Positions 59,438-64,000 of a DNA stretch of 64,000 nucleotides are shown one piece after another. This DNA is from Deinococcus gobiensis I-0 (GTDB lineage Bacteria > Deinococcota > Deinococci > Deinococcales > Deinococcaceae): positions 330,094-394,093 of the forward strand of contig NC_017805.1 of assembly GCF_000252445.1 (NCBI RefSeq). Direction: 5' to 3'. The notes beneath the pieces were generated by a model that ran no database searches, was not told the DNA's origin, and was given only the letters and a program-made list of their open reading frames with translations. The first letter of the stretch is position 1. Every line of letters begins with the position of its first letter. The translations under genes were made by a program, and so were the position numbers.

Positions 59438-62272
59438 TCAGGGAAGGCTCGGTTCCGTGCAGGTGCCGGCAACCGGATTGAGGGTCGCCGCCGGATTGCG
59501 GATGCGGGTCGTCGCCCCGTTGTTGCGGGAGGCGATGGTGTTCGTGGTTCCCGTCGCCCCAGTCCCGCTCAGTCCCGTCAGGGTGAAGGTCGTCCCCGCA
59601 CGCTGCCGCACCACCACCGCACTCTGCGCGCCGTTCGTCCCTCCGTTCTGGGCACTGATCGTATTGCCCGTCAGGTTGGCGCACAGCTGGTCCGTTTCGG
59701 CGGCGTCTATCCCCACCGTGAGGCCGACCCCCTCGAGCGCTTCGCTCGCCGCCGCGCTGGGGGTCGAGACGGTGTTGTTCCGCAGCGTCAGGTCCAGGCG
59801 GGCGCTTCCCGTGTCCGTCTCGGTGAGTTGTCCGGCACGCAATTCCATCCCGTAGGTGTTGAAGCTGCTGACCGTGTTGTTCTCCAGCAGGAACTGCCCC
59901 CGGCTGTTTCCGTTCGCCACGATGCTGAATCCGCTGCCCCCACCCGCATACGTGTTGCCGATGGCGACGGTGTTGCCCCGGAAGACCCCCCGGTCGACAC
60001 TGTTCGCGGTCGCCGTGCGTCCGGCGGTGTAGACGATCCCGCCCGTGCCCGACGTGTTGCTCACCGAGTTGCGTTCGAGCAGGAAGCTGTTGGCCCCGGT
60101 GCCCCTGGACTCCAGGGAGACGGCCCGGCCGGTATTGTTGGTGAAGGCGCTGTCGCTCACCGTCAGGCCCAGACGGCCCGTATCGGTGGTCACCGTGCTG
60201 AACAGCAGGCCGCTCAGCGAGTTCTGGGCCTGGACGCGGGCGAGGCCCAGGGTCAGGTCGGCGTTGCCCGGGCGGATTCTGTAGCCCACGCCGTTCGTCC
60301 CGGTCGCCTGCACCGTGCCTCCGGTCCCGGCGCTGCCAGTCCCCAGGACGCTCAGGCTCCCGCCGACACTGCTGAGGTCTACGCCTGCGCCCGCCGTCGC
60401 CGGATTGGTGGCGTCCAGACGGATGGCCGTCGCGTCGAGCGTGCCGGTCGTCAGGTTCAGGGCGGGGCCGGCCGTCGCCGTGACGCTGCCCAGGGTCGCG
60501 CTCAGCTTCCCGAAGTTCGTCCCGACGATGCCGCCCGAGGTCCCGCCGACATTCAGCCCCCGGACCGTGTTGCCGTTCGCCAGGGTCAGGCCCACGCCGT
60601 CGAAGTTGCCGATGCTGGCGGGTGCCGCGCCGGCGGGCAGCACGCTGACTGCGCCGACCTTCAGTTCGCTGCCCTCACCGATCAGGGTCTGGTTGTCCTT
60701 CAGGACGAAGCCGGCATTCTGGCCGCTCGTCGTGCCATTGCCCCGGAACACGTAGATGGTGTCCGCCGCCGCCGAGGCCGACTGCGCCGCCGCGAGGGTC
60801 TGGAAGGGGGTGGTCTGACGGCCGTCGCCCGCCCCGTTCGCCGCGTTGTTCACGTACCAGACCCGCTGGTTGATCCCCACGGGGGCAGTCTGCGTGGGGC
60901 TGGTGCAGCCCGCGCCGTCGCTGACGGTGTAGTTCAGGCTGTCCGAGATCGCCGTGCTGCCGACGCCGTCGCCCGGCTTCGAGATGAAGGTGTAGCTTCC
61001 GTCGCTCGCCACGGTCGCCGTGCCGCCGCGCGCCGTGCCCGTCCCGGCGAAGGTCAGGGTGGACGGGGAGTAGACGGAATAGAAGCGGCTCAGGCCCTGC
61101 GCCGCCGGAACGCTCAGGAGCGTGTTGCCGATCGCGCTGGAGGCGGTGGGCGGCGTACTCAGGGCGACATTGCCGCCGATATGCGCGGTGCGGCCCGTGT
61201 TGCCGGCGGTCGTGGCCGAACCGACGAACAGGGTGTTGGCCCCCGACAGGGCGGTGCCGCAGAGGGTGGCGATCTGGGTGCCTGCGCCCAGGGCGGCGGC
61301 GCGGGCCTGCACGCTGCCCCCCACCGCCTGCTCCTCGGTACTCTGCGTGACGCGGGTCACGGGATCGTCCACGACCGCGAAGGTCACCATCACCGAGAAG
61401 GGATCGGCCGCCGCGTCGGCCTGAAGCGGGAATTTCAGGGCCAGGGTGACGACCCCGTCGTACTGCCCGGCGGCCGGGTTGGCCGCCAGGGCGCGGCTGG
61501 AGGTCTGGGTGCGGTTGCGGACCACGAAGCCGAACGGAAACACGCGGGTCGTCCCGGCCACGTTGCCCAGGGCGGCCACCTCGCCCTCGGTGAACACCTG
61601 GAGGTCCTGCGCGCCGGCCAGGGGCACGGGGGCGTCGGTGGTCCGGTCGTAGGTCATGCCGGGGGTGGGCAGGATGGTGGCGGCGACGGCCGGATCGGCG
61701 GCCGTACCGTCGAAGCGCAGAAGCTGGCTGTAGGGCGTCTGCGCGATGGTGCCGGAGGTGCTCGCGCCCAGCAGGGTCAGGTTCTGGCGCGCCGTGCCGA
61801 AGGGGGTGCCCGCCGACGAGGCGTTGCGGACCCGGAAGGTCACGGAGACGTAGCGCGCCCCGCCCGCACCGCGCTGCCCCACGGTGAAGGACCCGGTGGA
61901 GACCACTTCGGCCTGAACGGAGTCGAGGTTGGTCAGGGCCTGCGCGCCCAGGCTGGCGGGGGGCTGCACGCTGGCGGTGACGCTTCCGTCGTCGTTCAGT
62001 CCACTGAGCTTGATGTTCAGCAGGCCCAGGGCCTGAAGGGGCTGGCGCTGCTCGGCCGGCGCCGGCTCGGCCGGGGAGGTCGGCGCCGTGCCGGTCGGCG
62101 GAGCGGAGGTGGAGGTGCTGGGGGCCGCGGCGGCGGGCGTGGCGGCGGGGGGCTGGGGAGCGGAGCAGGCGGCCAGAAGGACGGCCGGCAGCAGGAAACC
62201 CAGACCCGCAGGGAAGCTCCGGGACAGCGGGCGTGCCCCCGGACGGCGGGTCGGACGAAGATCGTCACTCAT
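59438..62272 (-). CDS. Large lipoprotein with paralogous N-domain and right-handed beta-helix region
   Basis: A 944-residue protein. N-terminal signal ends in a lipobox (LLPAVLLAAC, Cys at about 36), then a proline/alanine/threonine linker to about 80. Residues about 82-310 match the smaller lipoprotein downstream in order (RGAGGARYVSVTFRVRN, TRVFPFGFVVRN, QSTEEQ). Next is an Ig-like or cadherin-like block (ISDSLNYTVSDGAGC), then from about 470 a beta-helix-like region full of N-T-V turns (WYVNNAANGAGDG, LENNTVSSFNTYGMEL, LRNNTVSTPS). GAGGAGA precedes the ATG. It is likely a surface or secreted adhesin or polysaccharide-binding protein. Confidence 0.87.
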   Translation of the reverse strand: MSDDLRPTRRPGARPLSRSFPAGLGFLLPAVLLAACSAPQPPAATPAAAAPSTSTSAPPTGTAPTSPAEPAPAEQRQPLQALGLLNIKLSGLNDDGSVTASVQPPASLGAQALTNLDSVQAEVVSTGSFTVGQRGAGGARYVSVTFRVRNASSAGTPFGTARQNLTLLGASTSGTIAQTPYSQLLRFDGTAADPAVAATILPTPGMTYDRTTDAPVPLAGAQDLQVFTEGEVAALGNVAGTTRVFPFGFVVRNRTQTSSRALAANPAAGQYDGVVTLALKFPLQADAAADPFSVMVTFAVVDDPVTRVTQSTEEQAVGGSVQARAAALGAGTQIATLCGTALSGANTLFVGSATTAGNTGRTAHIGGNVALSTPPTASSAIGNTLLSVPAAQGLSRFYSVYSPSTLTFAGTGTARGGTATVASDGSYTFISKPGDGVGSTAISDSLNYTVSDGAGCTSPTQTAPVGINQRVWYVNNAANGAGDGRQTTPFQTLAAAQSASAAADTIYVFRGNGTTSGQNAGFVLKDNQTLIGEGSELKVGAVSVLPAGAAPASIGNFDGVGLTLANGNTVRGLNVGGTSGGIVGTNFGKLSATLGSVTATAGPALNLTTGTLDATAIRLDATNPATAGAGVDLSSVGGSLSVLGTGSAGTGGTVQATGTNGVGYRIRPGNADLTLGLARVQAQNSLSGLLFSTVTTDTGRLGLTVSDSAFTNNTGRAVSLESRGTGANSFLLERNSVSNTSGTGGIVYTAGRTATANSVDRGVFRGNTVAIGNTYAGGGSGFSIVANGNSRGQFLLENNTVSSFNTYGMELRAGQLTETDTGSARLDLTLRNNTVSTPSAAASEALEGVGLTVGIDAAETDQLCANLTGNTISAQNGGTNGAQSAVVVRQRAGTTFTLTGLSGTGATGTTNTIASRNNGATTRIRNPAATLNPVAGTCTEPSLP

Positions 62273-62286
62273 GTCGTTCTCCTCGG

Positions 62287-63324
62287 TTAGGGGCAGCTGT
62301 TGACGAGATAGGTCGCCCCGGCGTCGCCGATGGCGCCGGCGGTGCGCACCTGGCAGACCCGGCGGACCGACGTGCCGGTCGGCCCCGCGCTGAGGGTGCT
62401 GCCGGGCAGGACATTGAGGATGCTGGCCCCCACGGCCCCGGCGCGTGTGCCGACGGCCGCGTTGTCGAGGGGCTGTTCTTCCAGCGACTGCGTGACGGCC
62501 GTGACGCTGTCCTCAATCACCAGAAAGCTCATGCGGAAGGCCCAGGGGTCCTGAGAAGGCGCCGCCTGGAGCGGGACCTTGACCGAGAGGGTGACCCGGC
62601 CGCTGTAGACGCCCGCCGCCGGACTGGCCGGGAGCGTGCGGCTGCCGCCGGGCGTATGGACGACGAAGCCGTAGGGCAGGACGGTGGTCACGCCCAGGGC
62701 CGCGTAGGAGGTGGGTGCGCCGTTCCGGGAGAAGTTGGCCGGCAGCACGTCATTTTCCGTGTAGACCTGAAGGTCCTCGCCGCCCGGCGACAGGACGGGC
62801 CGGCCCCCGAGCGGGTCGTAACGCATGGCATGGGTCGGCAGCATGGTCTTGGCGACCGAGGAGGCGACCGCCGAGCCGCCGAAAGTCGTCACGGCGCGGA
62901 AGGCGGTCGTGCCCAGGCTGTCGGCCACCGGTACGGCGAGCAGCGTGAGGTTCTTGCGGCTGCGGGCGACCGGCACGTTCTGCTGATCGGCATTGCGCAC
63001 CCGGAAGGTGGCCGTGACATACCGCGTCCCCCCAGCTCCCCGTGTGCCCGTATTGAACACGCTGACGCTCAGGGGATCGAACTGGAGGCTGTCAGCCTGA
63101 TCCGCCAGGGCGAGGCTGCCCAGGGCCCCCTGGCCGGAGAGGGCCGTCAGCCGGGCCACCGGTGACACGCCCTGCTGACCCCCGCCGAGCCCGGAGACGC
63201 TCAGTTCGACAAGCCCGACCGACTGGAGCCCGAGTCCCGGAGCCTGCGCGGTGGGGGTAGACGCACAACTGCCGAGCAGCGCCGTGAGGGCGAGACCGGC
63301 GAGACGAAAAGCGTTGCGGAACAT
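62287..63324 (-). CDS. Lipoprotein paralogous to the N-domain of the large lipoprotein
   Basis: A 345-residue protein with a lipobox (LALTALLGSC, Cys20). Residues about 30-290 share the sequence plan of the large neighbour (FNTGTRGAGGTRYVTATFRVRN, TTVLPYGFVVHTPGG, VTQSLEEQPLDNAAVG), with no beta-helix. The C-terminus ends in a cysteine-containing VRRVCQVRTAG. GGAGGC precedes the ATG. The two genes are 14 bases apart. Probable structural partner in the same envelope assembly. Confidence 0.87.
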   Translation of the reverse strand: MFRNAFRLAGLALTALLGSCASTPTAQAPGLGLQSVGLVELSVSGLGGGQQGVSPVARLTALSGQGALGSLALADQADSLQFDPLSVSVFNTGTRGAGGTRYVTATFRVRNADQQNVPVARSRKNLTLLAVPVADSLGTTAFRAVTTFGGSAVASSVAKTMLPTHAMRYDPLGGRPVLSPGGEDLQVYTENDVLPANFSRNGAPTSYAALGVTTVLPYGFVVHTPGGSRTLPASPAAGVYSGRVTLSVKVPLQAAPSQDPWAFRMSFLVIEDSVTAVTQSLEEQPLDNAAVGTRAGAVGASILNVLPGSTLSAGPTGTSVRRVCQVRTAGAIGDAGATYLVNSCP

Positions 63325-63368
63325 GCGGCCTCCTGGAGAGGTGAGAGGGACCGGTGCAGGAAACCGAT

Positions 63369-63560
63369 TTACCATTCCACTTTCTTGAAGAAGCTGTCGG
63401 GCGTGTTGAACGCGTTGTTGCCTGGGCCACCGGGAAGACTGATGACCAGGGTGACGGCCTGCCACTTGCCGAGGTCCTTGACCTGGGGGGCCTGATACTC
63501 GGGTTGCGTACCGGACGAGAGGCTGCGTACAGATTCGGCGGACGGGTGGTGCTGGGTCAT
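63369..63560 (-). CDS. Small peptide with lasso-type RiPP leader motif
   Basis: 63 residues, first gene of the train. YQAPQVKDLGKWQAVT (residues 22-37) matches the lasso leader consensus Y-x2-P-x-L-x3-G-x5-T exactly in spacing, with Val in place of the Leu. The following LVISLPGGPGNNAFNTPDSFFKKVEW has a GGPG turn but no typical Gly1/Asp at core positions 1 and 7-9, so it may not be a true lasso peptide. AGGAG precedes the ATG. No protease, cyclase or RRE gene is visible. It may be an unrelated leader-bearing peptide. Confidence 0.7.
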   Translation of the reverse strand: MTQHHPSAESVRSLSSGTQPEYQAPQVKDLGKWQAVTLVISLPGGPGNNAFNTPDSFFKKVEW

Positions 63561-63865
63561 GGGACTCCTGAGCAAAAAGGACGAGGCCGAACAATGGAGG
63601 TCCACGGCGTACTTCGACGTGAAACTTCTTATGGCTGAAATAATCAAGCCTTCACCTCAATCTAATTCATAACCGTTATCTATGCGTTACTTTTTAAAAA
63701 TTTCACAGTCTGGTTATATGACCTGATTGTTATTGATGACCGCGAGACTAATCACTGGGTTCTGGAAAATGCGGAAATCCATTCCGTCTCATCGAAACAG
63801 GGTCTGAACAGAACTTTTCACTCGGTCCACATGAATGCTGGTGACCTGGTGTAGATACAGGCCCA
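63561..63865 (-). promoter_or_regulatory. AT-rich upstream region of the lipoprotein/tail-collar train
   Basis: No gene is seen. The stretch is much richer in A+T than the coding parts, as expected for the promoter of the minus-strand train. I cannot assign a -35/-10 pair with confidence. Confidence 0.45.
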
Positions 63866-63908
63866 GAAAAACGCCGCAGCCCTTCAGAATTTGAGGGCTG
63901 CGGCTTTT
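63866..63908. terminator. Bidirectional Rho-independent terminator
   Basis: GCCGCAGCCCT pairs with AGGGCTGCGGC (11 bases, ten-base loop). Plus-strand T-run TTTT follows; the minus strand also has GTTTTTC. It lies after the stop of the partial gene at the right edge. Confidence 0.85.
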
Positions 63909-63961
63909 GCCACGTGGTGGAAAGGGAAGCGCTGGAAGGGTGGAGAAAGGGAGGCCTGGGC

Positions 63962-64000
63962 TCAGGCTGCCCGCCACGCCAGCAGCCAGCCCTCACCGCC
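63962..64000 (-). CDS. C-terminal fragment of an unidentified protein (partial)
   Basis: An open minus-strand frame of 12 residues, GGEGWLLAWRAA and a stop at 63962. It is followed after about 55 bases by the bidirectional terminator, so it looks like a true gene end. Too short to identify. Confidence 0.35.
   Translation of the reverse strand, partial: GGEGWLLAWRAA

Noticed and set aside
59828..62290. 820-codon open frame opposite the large lipoprotein gene
   Set aside because: Antisense shadow of a high-G+C gene; composition is arginine/alanine/glycine-rich without domains, signal or start site.
63748..63996. 82-codon minus-strand open frame
   Set aside because: Crosses a strong bidirectional terminator, lacks a ribosome site and has no protein-like features.

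Overview
The window looks like part of a secondary replicon (megaplasmid or second chromosome) of a Deinococcus-type bacterium. Evidence: very high G+C; many genes whose start codon lies 6-9 bases after a TANNNT -10 element with no Shine-Dalgarno (the leaderless style common in Deinococcota); a parA-parB pair; and a replication initiator gene beside an iteron array. No rRNA, tRNA, CRISPR array or insertion sequence was seen. Genus is an inference from style and gene content; no species is claimed.

Layout. 1-7.1 kb (minus): an acyl-CoA catabolism block (APH-type kinase, two SDRs, acyl-CoA dehydrogenase, MaoC hydratase, CbrC-family protein), a secreted LysM-C39 peptidase, and a two-subunit 3-oxoacid CoA-transferase. 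7.1-9.1 kb: aldose 1-epimerase and a LuxR-type regulator. 9.2-11.4 kb: a four-gene small-GTPase / roadblock / DUF4388 operon. 11.8-23 kb: a Gfo/Idh/MocA oxidoreductase, then a LacI regulator divergent from a sugar ABC transporter, GH125 and GH38 alpha-mannosidases and a ROK kinase (a mannoside utilisation locus with two matching operator palindromes). 23.3-26.5 kb: 5-oxoprolinase PxpA, a fused PxpB-PxpC and an SDR. 26.6-30.3 kb: NhaA, a Fur/PerR-type regulator and catalase with a Fur-like box over its promoter. 30.3-36.7 kb: FUSC protein, amino-sugar kinase and NanE (tail to tail), a CadC-like metal sensor, an NCS2 purine permease and an acetyltransferase.

36.7-43 kb is the replicon core: parA (with a short leader ORF), a frameshifted parB, two identical 12-bp palindromes that are parS candidates, a decayed sugar isomerase gene with an intact oxidoreductase behind it, an AT-rich segment, a dense iteron array and repA. 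43.2-49.2 kb is purine catabolism (XdhA, XdhB, XdhC, guanine deaminase), which fits with the NCS2 permease. 49.2-52.5 kb: MFS exporter with TetR regulator, and a phytase-like esterase lipoprotein. 52.5-56.1 kb: a methionine ABC importer (two tandem NlpA/MetQ proteins, MetI, MetN) under a SAM-I riboswitch with a textbook terminator and promoter.

56.1-63.6 kb is the least conventional part: one minus-strand gene train that starts with a 63-residue peptide carrying a lasso-type RiPP leader motif, continues with two related lipoproteins (one ending in a beta-helix-like region) and three tail-collar (MdpB-like) proteins, and closes with a Tat-exported binding protein and an acetyltransferase. It is the best candidate here for an undescribed system.
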